Shown: positions 45,231 to 53,141, counted from the stretch's first letter. The stretch: DNA of 64,000 nucleotides from CAWJKP01 sp963843465 (GCA_963843465.1 CAWJKP010000008.1:186001-250000); one strand, 5' to 3'. Numbers and translations are program-made. Notes: generated by a model not told the origin, from the sequence alone.

Positions 45231-46448
45231 ATGAGCAAAGTTTGCTGCCATGGTAGCGGCGCCGCCGCAGCCGGTTCCCCCGGCGCCGCCAATCCCTTGG
45301 CGTGGTTCGAGAAGATGTTGGACCACTGCCATCAACATGCCGTGGCGGCGAAGGCGGCCGGCAAGCGGGTGGTGGGCATTCTCTGCGAGTTCACGCCGCG
45401 TGAGCTGATCATGGCGGCCGGCGGCGTGCCGGTCTGTCTCTGCGGCGGCTCGGCCAAGACGATCCCCGCCGCCGAGGAACAGCTTCCCGCAAATCTCTGC
45501 CCGCTGATCAAGTCGACCTTCGGTTACCATCTGCTGAAGACGAATCCTTTCCTGGAAATGGCCGACCTGGTGGTGGGAGAGACGACCTGCGACGGCAAGA
45601 AGAAGATGTATGAGCTGATGGCCCAGACGCGGCCGGTCTACGTGCTCGAATTGCCGCAGAAGGCCGACGATCCCGACGCGCTGGATCACTGGTACGCCGA
45701 GCTGAGGAAGTTTCGCGGCTTTCTCGAAGACCGCTTCCAGGTCGCCGTAACCGATGCCCGGCTTTGCGAAGCGATTGGGGTGATGAACCGCGAGCGGGCG
45801 CTGCGGCGGGACCTGGCAGCCCTGATGCAGGCGGAAATCCCGCCGTTGACGGGCCGGCAACTGCTTTCGCTCAAGAGCAGCATTTCCGGCATTGCCGACG
45901 ACTTTACACATTACGAAGAAATCCTTCGCTATTATCGTGGCCGACCGGCCGTTTCGGCGGCGCCTCCGCCTGCGCCCCGCGTGCTCTTGACCGGCGTGCC
46001 CACGGTCACCGGCGCCGAGCGAGTGCTGGAGATCATCGAGCAGAGCGGCGGCCGGGTGGTCGCCATGGAGAATTGCACGGGATTGAAGCCGATCCTGGAG
46101 GACGTCGATCCCGCGGCGTCCGACCCGTTGCGGGCGTTGGCCGAAAAGTATTTTCACCTGCCGTGCTCGGTGATGACCCCCAACCATCGCCGCATGGAAA
46201 CGCTTCGCCGGCTGATAGCCGACTATCGGCCGGACTGCGTGATCGAGCTGATCTGGCAGGCCTGCTTGACCTATGACGTTGAGTCGCACCGGGTTCGGCG
46301 GCTGGCGGAAGAGGAGTCAGGGCTGCCGTACCTGCGCATCGAGACCGATTATTCACCTTCGGACTCCGCCCGCATCGCCGTTCGCGTCGAGGCGTTGTTC
46401 GAGACGGTCGGCGGCAGGCGTCCGGCCGGAGCGGGTGGTGGCTTATGA
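45231..46448 (+). CDS. HgdB/double-cubane-cluster-type reductase subunit, paralogue 1
   Basis: 405 residues. A 2-hydroxyacyl-CoA dehydratase D-component family protein (HgdB, BcrC, YjiM, DCCP). Cys candidates for Fe-S ligation are conserved in register: Cys52 in GILCEFTPRELIMAAGGVPV, Cys90 in NLCPLIKSTFGYHLL, Cys120 in GETTCDGKKKMYELM, and a later Cys in LIWQACLTYDVESHRV. The C-terminal domain (RVLLTGVPTVTGAERVLEII) is the second flavodoxin-like fold. A Cys-rich N-terminus (MSKVCCHGSG) is an extra. Enzymes of this group perform very low-potential two-electron reductions or dehydrations with an ATP-driven activator, which is encoded at 48834. The stop overlaps the next gene by 4 bp. Confidence 0.9.
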   Translation: MSKVCCHGSGAAAAGSPGAANPLAWFEKMLDHCHQHAVAAKAAGKRVVGILCEFTPRELIMAAGGVPVCLCGGSAKTIPAAEEQLPANLCPLIKSTFGYHLLKTNPFLEMADLVVGETTCDGKKKMYELMAQTRPVYVLELPQKADDPDALDHWYAELRKFRGFLEDRFQVAVTDARLCEAIGVMNRERALRRDLAALMQAEIPPLTGRQLLSLKSSISGIADDFTHYEEILRYYRGRPAVSAAPPPAPRVLLTGVPTVTGAERVLEIIEQSGGRVVAMENCTGLKPILEDVDPAASDPLRALAEKYFHLPCSVMTPNHRRMETLRRLIADYRPDCVIELIWQACLTYDVESHRVRRLAEEESGLPYLRIETDYSPSDSARIAVRVEALFETVGGRRPAGAGGGL

Positions 46449-47458
46449 ACGCGGTTGCCTACTGCCATCCCTTTGTGCCGCCGGAGTGGATCGCTGCGCA
46501 CGGGCTTCGACCTTGTTGGCTGCCGTGTCGAGCGGGGGACGAGCCGGCAGTCTGGGTTCGTCGCGGCGCATGTCCGGTGGCGGCAGCGCGGTTGGACGAT
46601 TTCGCCGGAGAGTTGCCGGCCGAAGCGGTCGTGTTGACCACCACCTGCGATCAGATCCGCTACGTCGCCGCCCTCCTGCAGCATCGGGGCACGCTCCCTG
46701 TCTTCTTGATGCACGTGCCGAGGACCTGGCAAACCGCGGCGGCGCGGATCTTCTATCGCGAAGAGCTCAGCCGCCTGGGCAGGTTCCTCGTCGGCTGCGG
46801 CGGAACGGCGCCGGAAGACGACGCCCTTTCCCAGGCGATGCTCCGATACGATCGGGCGAGAGCGTCGCTGCGCCTGCGGCGTGGAGCGATGCCGGCCGGC
46901 GCATTTGCACGGGCGATCGCCGCCGTCCGCGGCCCTCTCGTGGAAACCGCGCCGCCGGCATGTGGTCGGCACACGCCGTGTGCCGCTCCGAACGGCGCAC
47001 GGCGTGTGGCGACTACTACTGCCTTGGCGCTGGTGGGTGGGCCGATGTCGCGGGGCGATTATGAATTGTTGACGGCCGTCGAAGATGCCGGCGGCCGCTT
47101 CGTCCTCGACGCGACCGAATCGGGCGAGCGCACCCTGCCGGCGCCGGTGGACACGGATCGGCTGAAAGCGGACCCGCGGGAAGAGCTCGTGCGGATCTAC
47201 TTCGACTGCATCCCCGACGTCTTCCAACGCCCTAACGACCGATTATTCGCCTGGCTCCGCCGGCAGGTCGCCGAGCGGTGCGTGCGGGGAGTCCTGGTCC
47301 GTCGCTATGTCTGGTGCGACCACTGGCACGGCGAGATGCCGCGGCTCCGCGAGGAACTCTCCGTGCCCGTCCTGGAGTGGGACGGCGCCGGCAACGATCC
47401 GCGCGCTTTAGCCGGCGCCGTCGGCCGGATGGAAGCTTTCCTGGAGATGTTGCGATGA
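46445..47458 (+). CDS. HgdB-like subunit, paralogue 2, shortened
   Basis: 337 residues, coupled to paralogue 1 by ATGA. It aligns in pattern with its neighbour: AYCHPFVPPEWIAAHGLRPC corresponds to the first Cys motif, VVLTTTCDQIRYVAALLQHR to the second, and GVLVRRYVWCDHWHGEMPRL to the third. PVLEWDGAGNDPRALAGAVG matches the C-terminal Rossmann end. It lacks the CPLIKS-type Cys helix. A palindromic element inside the gene encodes CGRHTPCAAPNGARRVATTT between the two domains. Likely a structural or cluster-binding partner of the other two subunits in a hetero-oligomer. Confidence 0.82.
   Translation: MNAVAYCHPFVPPEWIAAHGLRPCWLPCRAGDEPAVWVRRGACPVAAARLDDFAGELPAEAVVLTTTCDQIRYVAALLQHRGTLPVFLMHVPRTWQTAAARIFYREELSRLGRFLVGCGGTAPEDDALSQAMLRYDRARASLRLRRGAMPAGAFARAIAAVRGPLVETAPPACGRHTPCAAPNGARRVATTTALALVGGPMSRGDYELLTAVEDAGGRFVLDATESGERTLPAPVDTDRLKADPREELVRIYFDCIPDVFQRPNDRLFAWLRRQVAERCVRGVLVRRYVWCDHWHGEMPRLREELSVPVLEWDGAGNDPRALAGAVGRMEAFLEMLR
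46962..47016. repeat. Complete palindromic element inside the HgdB-like 2 coding sequence
   Basis: GTGGTCGGCACACGCCGTGT ... ACGGCGTGTGGCGACTAC, a full two-armed copy of the CACGGCGTGTGCC family. It is read through in frame with no stop. Confidence 0.9.
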
Positions 47459-48837
47459 GGCAGCCCGCGCGGCGGATCACGCTCGACGAGTGGGACCGGC
47501 GTTATGCGGTGCTGCGGGCCGGCGGGCTTTGCGAGCCGGCCTACGGCGGACCGCTGCGCCGCCACGTCGCCGACGGCAACTCGCGCCTGCTCAAGCTCCG
47601 CATGGACAACTCCCCCGCGGCGCTGCGCCTCTGGAACTTCCTGCTCTCCGAAGAAGAGCGGCTCCATCAAGCCCGCAACAGCGGCAAGCGGCTCGTCGGC
47701 ACGATGAAGGACCTGGGAACCGTGCCCGTGATGGCTTACTCTCTGGATGACGCCGTGGCGTTCTACGCCGACGGCGCCTGGTGGCTGCCGTGCCTGATGG
47801 AGAACCGGACGGGGATGCTGGAATGGGCCGACCGTCTGGGCATCGACGACTCGTTTTGTCCGGTGCGGGCGATGTTGGGCGCTTTCGTGAGCAAGGCCCA
47901 TTTCCCTTTACCCGACCTCGTCACTTGCAGCGTGGGCGCGACCTGTGACGACATGGCGGTGATTGCCCAGCGGCTGGCCGCCTTGGGCTTCGACATCTTC
48001 TGGTGGGAGATGCCTCACCGCCGGCCCCCAGAGCCGGGCGAGCCGGCCGTGGCCCTGCCCGGTGGTTTCTCCGCGCCGCAAAGTCAAGTGGACTTCGTCC
48101 GCGCAGAACTGGAGCGCGTGCGGCAGGCTTTGGAATCGCTGACCGGGCAAACCCTCAGCGATCGGCGGCTGGCCGAGGGCATCGGCCGGGCCAATCGCGT
48201 GCGGTCGGTCCTGGCCGATCTCCGCCAACTGGCGTACACGGCCCGCCGCTGCCCGATGCCGGCCTTGGAAATGCTCATTGCCGAGATGTTGGCCCTTCAT
48301 TTCTGCTCCGACCAGGCGGAAGCGGTGCTGGTGCTGGAGGAGCTGCGGGCGGAAGCGCGGACCCGGGTGCAGGCCGGCGAGGGCTCGCTGGAGGAGTCGG
48401 CCGTGCGGGTCTTTTGGGTCAATCCGGTGGCCGATTTGCGGGTCATGAACCTCTTGGAGGACGCCGGAGGCCGGATCTGCGGCACGGAGTATCTCTTCTG
48501 CCACGCCTTGGATCCGATTCCCCGGGACTTGCCGCCTATGGAGGCGCTGGCACGCATGGCGCTGGCCGATCCGATGGTCGGCTCGCCGGTCGATCGGGCC
48601 GGGCGGATTGCCGCCGACGTGCAGCGATTCGGGGCCGAGGCGGTCGTCATCTCGCGGATCCCCGGCGCCAGCCACTGTGCCTTGGAAGGCTGCCTGATTG
48701 GTGAAATCGTCGGCCGGCAGTGCGGGGTTCCCGTGGTGGAAGTGGAAGTTCCCCCCATCAGCGATGCTCTGGAGCCGGCGCTCCGTACGCGGTTCGATGC
48801 CCTGGTGGAGACGGTGAAAGAGGGCCGGCGGCCATGA
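47455..48837 (+). CDS. HgdB-like subunit, paralogue 3
   Basis: 460 residues from the ATG at 47455, which overlaps the previous stop. Cys motifs characteristic of the family: DSFCPVRAMLGAFVSKAHFP, TCSVGATCDDMAVIAQRLAA, and near the end GASHCALEGCLIGEIVGRQC. An N-terminal extension of about 90 residues (ITLDEWDRRYAVLRAGGLCE) is not in paralogue 1. The stretch FVRAELERVRQALESLTGQT is the connecting helix seen in HgdA/HgdB subunits. It is probably the large subunit that, with paralogues 1 and 2, houses one or two Fe-S clusters. Its stop overlaps the ATG of the activator gene. Substrate unknown. Confidence 0.88.
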   Translation: MRQPARRITLDEWDRRYAVLRAGGLCEPAYGGPLRRHVADGNSRLLKLRMDNSPAALRLWNFLLSEEERLHQARNSGKRLVGTMKDLGTVPVMAYSLDDAVAFYADGAWWLPCLMENRTGMLEWADRLGIDDSFCPVRAMLGAFVSKAHFPLPDLVTCSVGATCDDMAVIAQRLAALGFDIFWWEMPHRRPPEPGEPAVALPGGFSAPQSQVDFVRAELERVRQALESLTGQTLSDRRLAEGIGRANRVRSVLADLRQLAYTARRCPMPALEMLIAEMLALHFCSDQAEAVLVLEELRAEARTRVQAGEGSLEESAVRVFWVNPVADLRVMNLLEDAGGRICGTEYLFCHALDPIPRDLPPMEALARMALADPMVGSPVDRAGRIAADVQRFGAEAVVISRIPGASHCALEGCLIGEIVGRQCGVPVVEVEVPPISDALEPALRTRFDALVETVKEGRRP

Positions 48838-49619
48838 TTTGTGCAGGGATCGACGCGGGATCGCGCACGCTGAAGATTGTGCTCTTGGACGCCGATCGTC
48901 TCGGGCCGGTGGCCTCGGGGGTGGTCGATCAGGGCATCGATCAGGACCGCCTCGCAGGCGAACTCTTGGAAAAGCTCCTGCACGAGCAAAGGCTGCGGCG
49001 GGACGACGTGGCCGCGGTGGTCGCCACCGGATACGGCCGAAAACTCGTGCGGACGGCCGACACCACCGTCACGGAGATCACCTGCCAGGCCCGCGGCGTC
49101 CGCCACCGCGTGCCGGATGCCCGGACCATCGTCGACATCGGCGGTCAGGACAGCAAGCTCGTTCGCTTGAAGCCCGGCGGCGCGGTGGCCGACTTCGTGA
49201 TGAACGACCGCTGTGCAGCCGGCACCGGGCGTTTTCTGGAGATGCTGGCCGCCCAGCTCGGCACCCCGTTGTGCCAGTTGGAATCGCTTGTCGGGCGGAG
49301 CTGCGCGCCGGCGGTGATCAGCAGCATGTGCGTGGTATTTGCCGAAAGCGAGATTGTCGGGCTCTTGGCGGCGGGGGTGTTGCCGGAGGACATCGTCACG
49401 GGCGTCGAGACGGCGATCGCCACGCGGATTGCCGCCATGACCGGCCGGAACCTGGCGGAGCCGATCCTCTTTACCGGGGGAGTCGCCTTGGTGCCGGGCA
49501 TGGGCGACGCGCTTGCGGCCGTGCTGGGAAGGCCCGTGCGGATCGCCCCCCAGCCGCAATTGACCTGCGCCCTCGGCGCGGCCCTCCTGGCCGCCGATCG
49601 GCTCGCGGACCGCCGCTGA
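48834..49619 (+). CDS. HgdC-type ATPase activator of 2-hydroxyacyl-CoA dehydratase/DCCP
   Basis: 261 residues of the ASKHA/BadF-BcrG family. Phosphate 1: CAGIDAGSRTLKIVLLDADR; phosphate 2: TIVDIGGQDSKLVRL; adenosine motif: LFTGGVALVPGMGDALAAVL. The two Cys that bind the bridging [4Fe-4S] cluster of the homodimer are present: Cys127 in NDRCAAGTGRFLEML and Cys166 in SSMCVVFAESEIVG. These proteins couple ATP hydrolysis to injection of one low-potential electron into the HgdB partner. Gene order (three HgdB-like subunits then activator, all overlapping by 4 bp) predicts a single complex. Length is normal for the family. Confidence 0.95.
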   Translation: MICAGIDAGSRTLKIVLLDADRLGPVASGVVDQGIDQDRLAGELLEKLLHEQRLRRDDVAAVVATGYGRKLVRTADTTVTEITCQARGVRHRVPDARTIVDIGGQDSKLVRLKPGGAVADFVMNDRCAAGTGRFLEMLAAQLGTPLCQLESLVGRSCAPAVISSMCVVFAESEIVGLLAAGVLPEDIVTGVETAIATRIAAMTGRNLAEPILFTGGVALVPGMGDALAAVLGRPVRIAPQPQLTCALGAALLAADRLADRR

Positions 49620-49641
49620 GGATCGGCCGAAGAAGTAGGCG

Positions 49642-49863
49642 TAGGGTGGGACAAGCTCGCGCAGCGAGCGCCGGCCCGCGAATTCTGCCGGCTCGTGGGA
49701 GCCGCAGAAGAATAAGTTGCGCAATTCATTGTGGTGCAGGCGTCCCGCCTGCCCAGAAAATGCAGGCGTCCCGCCTGCCCAGAAAATGCAGGCGGGACGC
49801 CTGCACCACAACGTTTCTTGGTGGGCCGGCGGCCGCCACGGCGGCCTTGTCCCACCCTACGGT
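49642..49863. repeat. Nested palindromic elements
   Basis: The outer element has arms TAGGGTGGGACAAGCTCGC and GCGGCCTTGTCCCACCCTAC, as at 22094-22196. It is split by an inner GCAGGCGTCCCGCCTGC-family element at 49731-49810, so the inner one inserted later. This is most of the gap between the activator and selD. Confidence 0.88.
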
Positions 49864-49912
49864 TGCCGGAAAGCTTGCAATGTGGGGCGTGCATCGCCTA
49901 GAATGGGGAATT

Positions 49913-51472
49913 GTGAAGGATCTCGAAAAACGCCGCCGTGTCATGCAACGATCGATGCAATTGGGACATTGCATCTGCGATCCGAGAAAGCCCTGCCCTT
50001 GCAATCTCCTGCTCGAACAGGACCTGTGTCCTTGCGCTGGGGAAGAGCAGCCGCTTTGCGAGGCGCCGATTCGCCTCACCGAGTGGGTGGAAAACGCCGG
50101 CTGCGCGTCGAAAATCGATCAGGCCGCCTTGCAGCGGATTCTCGCCGGGCTGCCTTCTCCCGCCGACCCGCGCGTCCTCATCGGAATGCCGGCCGGAGAC
50201 GACGCCGGGGTCTACCTGCTGAATGAGCGGACGGCCCTGGTGCAAACCGTCAACGTCTTCACGCCGCCGGTCGACGATCCTTATGCCTTCGGGCAGATCG
50301 CCGCCGCCAACTCGCTGAGCGACGTCTACGCGATGGGCGGGCGGCCGATCACCGCGCTTTCGATCGTGGGATTTCCCGCGGGCAAGCTCCCGGACGAGAT
50401 CCTGCGACAAATCCTCCGCGGCGGGCTGGACAAGATGAGCGAAGCCGGCGTGGCCGTCATCGGCGGCCATAGCATCCGGGAGAACGAAATCAAGGCCGGC
50501 TTCGCCGTCACCGGTTTGATCGATCCCCGGCGGATCGCCACCAATGCCGCCGCGCGGCCCGGCGATCGGCTCGTGTTGACCAAGCCGCTGGGCACCGGCA
50601 TCATCGCCTTTGCCGCCAGGATCGGCCGCGCTCGGCCGCCCAGCGCCGCCGCGGCGCTGCGTTGGATGGCTGCACTCAACCGCCGGGCGGCGGAGTTGAT
50701 GGGGCAGTTCGCGGCGCACGCCTGCACCGATGTCACGGGCTTCGGACTGCTGGGCCACTTGAAGTCCATGGCCGCGGCCAGTAAAGTGGACGTCGAGCTT
50801 GCGTGGGAGGACCTTCCGCTCCTGCCCGGCGTGCTGGATTGCCTGTCCGCGGGAATCGTCCCCGGCTCGGTGGAACGAAACCGGGAGTCGTCGGGCGATG
50901 CCCTGGCGGCGGTCGACGGCGTGGATCCGGCCTGGATCGACATCCTCTTCGACGCGCAGACCTCGGGCGGCTTGTTGATCTCGCTTGCCGCCGGGGCCGC
51001 CGAGGCGTTGGTGGCGCGGCTGCGCGCGGAAGGGATGGAAGAGGCCTCCGTCGTCGGCCGCGTGGTGGCCGAAGGAACAGGGCGGATATTCGTTCGCGGC
51101 CGACGCGGCCGGCCGCAACGGCAGCAGCCAAAGGAGACCGATGCCATGAGTTGTTGTGGCGACGCCCAGGACCAATCGCAGGACCTTCCGCCGGCCGCCG
51201 ACGCCGAGGCGGCGCGGGAGAAGTTTCATGCGTTTCTCGAAGCGGCCAACGGGCCCGGCGCGTTGGGCGCACGGACGAAGCGGGCGATGGCCCTGGCCCT
51301 GTCCGTGCTGGCCCGCTGCGGCCCCTGCCTGAAGCACCACGTCCGCAAGGCGAAGGAGGAGGGTTTCTCGCCCGAGGAAATCGAGGAAGCCGCCTGGATG
51401 GCCATCGCCTTCGGCGGCTCGCCGACGATGATGTTCTACAACGAAACGAAACCGTCGCCGTCTTCAAAGTAG
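49913..51472 (+). CDS. selD: SelD selenophosphate synthetase fused to AhpD-like domain
   Basis: 519 residues in one frame. Residues 1-50 are Cys-rich (LGHCICDPRKPCPC ... DLCPCAGE), a pattern suggestive of metal or Fe-S binding and absent from E. coli SelD. The kinase domain starts IRLTEWVENAGCASKI: Cys64 and Lys67 equal the catalytic Cys17/Lys20 of E. coli, and the second Cys of that motif is Ser. Then GDDAGVYLL, SLSDVYAMGGRPITALSIVG, GGHSI and FDAQTSGGLLIS follow. No stop intervenes before an AhpD/carboxymuconolactone-decarboxylase domain with CGPCLKHH (CxxCxxxH). AAAGGAG precedes ATG 51146 (MSCCGD), so a separate product is possible as well. Start GTG 49913 is uncertain; ATG 49943 is the alternative. 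Confidence 0.9.
   Translation: MKDLEKRRRVMQRSMQLGHCICDPRKPCPCNLLLEQDLCPCAGEEQPLCEAPIRLTEWVENAGCASKIDQAALQRILAGLPSPADPRVLIGMPAGDDAGVYLLNERTALVQTVNVFTPPVDDPYAFGQIAAANSLSDVYAMGGRPITALSIVGFPAGKLPDEILRQILRGGLDKMSEAGVAVIGGHSIRENEIKAGFAVTGLIDPRRIATNAAARPGDRLVLTKPLGTGIIAFAARIGRARPPSAAAALRWMAALNRRAAELMGQFAAHACTDVTGFGLLGHLKSMAAASKVDVELAWEDLPLLPGVLDCLSAGIVPGSVERNRESSGDALAAVDGVDPAWIDILFDAQTSGGLLISLAAGAAEALVARLRAEGMEEASVVGRVVAEGTGRIFVRGRRGRPQRQQPKETDAMSCCGDAQDQSQDLPPAADAEAAREKFHAFLEAANGPGALGARTKRAMALALSVLARCGPCLKHHVRKAKEEGFSPEEIEEAAWMAIAFGGSPTMMFYNETKPSPSSK
51131..51148 (+). promoter_or_regulatory. Internal Shine-Dalgarno and start before the AhpD-like domain
   Basis: CAAAGGAGACCGATGCCATG places a strong AAAGGAG ten bases before ATG 51146 in the same frame as selD. 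It would allow independent translation of a 108-residue AhpD-like protein from the fused gene. Perhaps this reflects a fusion made by loss of the selD stop codon. Confidence 0.55.
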
Positions 51473-51531
51473 CCGGCACACGCCGTGTGCCGTAAGCGGC
51501 GGACGGCACACGGCGTGTGCCGGCTGCCATT
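51467..51531. repeat. CACGGCGTGTGCC palindromic element
   Basis: Starts AAAGTAGCCGGCACACGCCG, ends ACACGGCGTGTGCCGGCT. Its TAG at 51470-51472 is the stop codon of the SelD-AhpD gene. Confidence 0.88.
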
Positions 51532-51564
51532 TGCAGGAGTTGTCCTTTCGCAGGTCCCTACAGC

Positions 51565-51660
51565 GGAGGTGATTGGCGCCTGGTGACGCCCCTGGTCTTC
51601 AAAACCAGTGAAGGGCTCGCAAGGGTCCCCGGTGGGTTCGATTCCCATTCACCTCCGCCA
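51565..51660 (+). tRNA. selC: tRNA-Sec, anticodon TCA, CCA encoded
   Basis: 96 nt. The acceptor stem GGAGGTGA pairs with TCACCTCC over 8 bp, as in bacterial tRNA-Sec, and a D stem GGCG/CGCC is present. The anticodon stem CTGGT/ACCAG encloses the loop CTTCAAA with anticodon TCA at 51599-51601. A long variable arm (AGGGCTCGCAAGGGTCCC) follows, then a T stem GTGGG/CCCAT around TTCGATT. It ends G-CCA. Its place between selD and the polyferredoxin gene puts every Sec gene within 11 kb. Confidence 0.98.
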
Positions 51661-51670
51661 TTTTTTGCTT

Positions 51671-51779
51671 GTGGTGCAGGCGTCCCGCCTGCCTCGAAAG
51701 GCGCAGGCGGGACGCCTGCCTCGAAAGGCGCAGGCGGGACGCCTGCCTCGAAAAGCGCAGGCGGGACGCCTGCACCACA
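51671..51779. repeat. GCAGGCGTCCCGCCTGC element with extra internal units
   Basis: GTGGTGCAGGCGTCCCGCCT, then three GCGCAGGCGGGACGCCTGC units separated by CTCGAAAAG-like spacers, ending CTGCACCAC. It lies directly after tRNA-Sec. Confidence 0.9.
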
Positions 51780-51817
51780 ACCGGCAGTTGACCAGGTTGC
51801 TTAGGAGCGCTCGCAAC

Positions 51818-52258
51818 GTGAACACGTCGAAAGATCGCCGCCTGCTTGACGCTCTCTTGCTGCTGTTGAGCCCTGCGCGGTGGTCGATCTTCGGTTTTCG
51901 CTTCGTGCCGCTGTTGCTGTTGGCGGCCGGGGTCTGCGCGGTGGTTTACGGCGGCTTCCACCATCGCATCCGGGTGACCGAGACGCGCGAGGAGCAGATC
52001 ACCATCGCCGTGCCCGTCGAGCGGCTGCCGCCATCGATGCCGCCGGGCGCGCCGCCAGGCATGTTCCCCTTTCCGCCCGAGGCGTTCGGCCCGCCGGTGA
52101 AGTTCATTCAGGCGGTCAGGACCACGAAGTCCACGATCGACCAGTGGGAGCCGGCGGTGAATCGGGCCGTGACGGTCGCGGGCATGGTTCGCGGCCCCGA
52201 GGGCGAGATCCTCCGTGTGAGCGGCGCCGCGGCCGGTCCCGCCTTCTGCCCTTCGTGA
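51818..52258 (+). CDS. Small membrane protein beside polyferredoxin
   Basis: 146 residues from GTG 51818 with AGGAG upstream. One strong membrane helix (FVPLLLLAAGVCAVVYGGFH, residues 30-49) is followed by a short Pro-rich extracytoplasmic domain (VERLPPSMPPGAPPGMFPFP) and a beta-rich end (AVTVAGMVRGPEGEILRVSG). The frame ends FCPS then TGA; two codons later (VK) comes TAA. If the TGA were read as Sec the C-terminus would be CPSU-VK, a CxxU motif, but I see no good hairpin after it, so an ordinary stop is more likely. The gap to the 4Fe-4S membrane protein gene is 19 bp, so the two are probably partners. Confidence 0.7.
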   Translation: MNTSKDRRLLDALLLLLSPARWSIFGFRFVPLLLLAAGVCAVVYGGFHHRIRVTETREEQITIAVPVERLPPSMPPGAPPGMFPFPPEAFGPPVKFIQAVRTTKSTIDQWEPAVNRAVTVAGMVRGPEGEILRVSGAAAGPAFCPS

Positions 52259-52277
52259 GTGAAATAACCCCCCGATC

Positions 52278-53141
52278 GTGGCGTCCATGGTCAAGAATCC
52301 ATCGCAGCGAAAGGCGTGGCCGCTGGCCCGGTGGCGGAGCTGGGTGCAGGCGGGCTTTCTCTTGGCCTGGCTCGACCCGTTTCTGTTGCGTCTGCACGGC
52401 GTCTGTTCGCCGGTGTTTCATTGCTATTCTTGCCCTTTGGCTACGTTTGCCTGCCCTATCGGCATCCTGGCCCAATACAGCGCGCTGCACGTATTTCCCT
52501 TTCTGGCCCTGGGAACGGTGTTGATCGTCGGGTCGCTGTCAGGTAGTCTCGTCTGCGGCTGGGCCTGCCCGTTCGGATTCCTGCAGGACCTCGCCGCCCG
52601 GATTCCCACGCCTAAGCTGCGGCTGCCGGGCTGTCTCGGCTTGACGCGCTACGCGGTGCTGGCCGGCCTGGTGTTCCTCGTTCCCTATTATTTTGGGGAA
52701 GGGAGCCGGTGGTTCATTTGCCGCGTCTGTCCGGCGGGCGCCTTGGAGGCTGCCGTTCCCTACAGTCTCCAGCAATCGCTCGCCCGCCACGCGATCCTTT
52801 GGCCGACGGTGAACAAATCGGTCATCCTGGCGGTGTTCTTGCTTTCGATGCTCTTCCTGCGGCGTCCCTGGTGTACGCTCTTCTGCCCGCTGGGCGCGGT
52901 CTTCGGTCTGTGCAACTACGTGTCGGTGGTGTTCTTGCGGTTCCAGCCGGACCGGTGTAACGACTGCGACCTGTGCCGCGACCTGTGCAAGTACCATGGA
53001 CCGTCGCAGCGGCGGGGGAGCGACCTGCGTTGCATTCGCTGTTTCGAGTGCGTGCGGTGCCGGGCCCTCTCCATCGAGACGGTGTTTCACCGGGAGGAAA
53101 ACAAGTCGCAGGAGGGGGGACTGCCGATCGTGCGACCGTAG
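52278..53141 (+). CDS. Polyferredoxin-type 4Fe-4S membrane protein (NapH/YccM-like)
   Basis: 287 residues (GTG 52278, or ATG 52287). Membrane helices alternate with cysteine clusters: CSPVFHCYSCPLATFACPIG near the start, CGWACPFGFLQD, CRVCPAGALEA, CTLFCPLGAVFG, and two ferredoxin-like groups at the C-terminus, CNDCDLCRDLCKYHG and CIRCFECVRC. The CxxCP motifs are typical of NapH, NosR and YccM, which pass electrons between quinol and periplasmic or cytoplasmic acceptors. Here it may feed low-potential electrons to the HgdB/HgdC complex or to the AhpD domain of SelD; this is inference from gene order. The double ferredoxin end is complete. Confidence 0.88.
   Translation: MASMVKNPSQRKAWPLARWRSWVQAGFLLAWLDPFLLRLHGVCSPVFHCYSCPLATFACPIGILAQYSALHVFPFLALGTVLIVGSLSGSLVCGWACPFGFLQDLAARIPTPKLRLPGCLGLTRYAVLAGLVFLVPYYFGEGSRWFICRVCPAGALEAAVPYSLQQSLARHAILWPTVNKSVILAVFLLSMLFLRRPWCTLFCPLGAVFGLCNYVSVVFLRFQPDRCNDCDLCRDLCKYHGPSQRRGSDLRCIRCFECVRCRALSIETVFHREENKSQEGGLPIVRP

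Noticed and set aside
48839..49870. Long extension of the selD frame upstream
   Set aside because: It is the shadow frame of the activator gene plus repeat DNA; SelD features begin only after about 49910.
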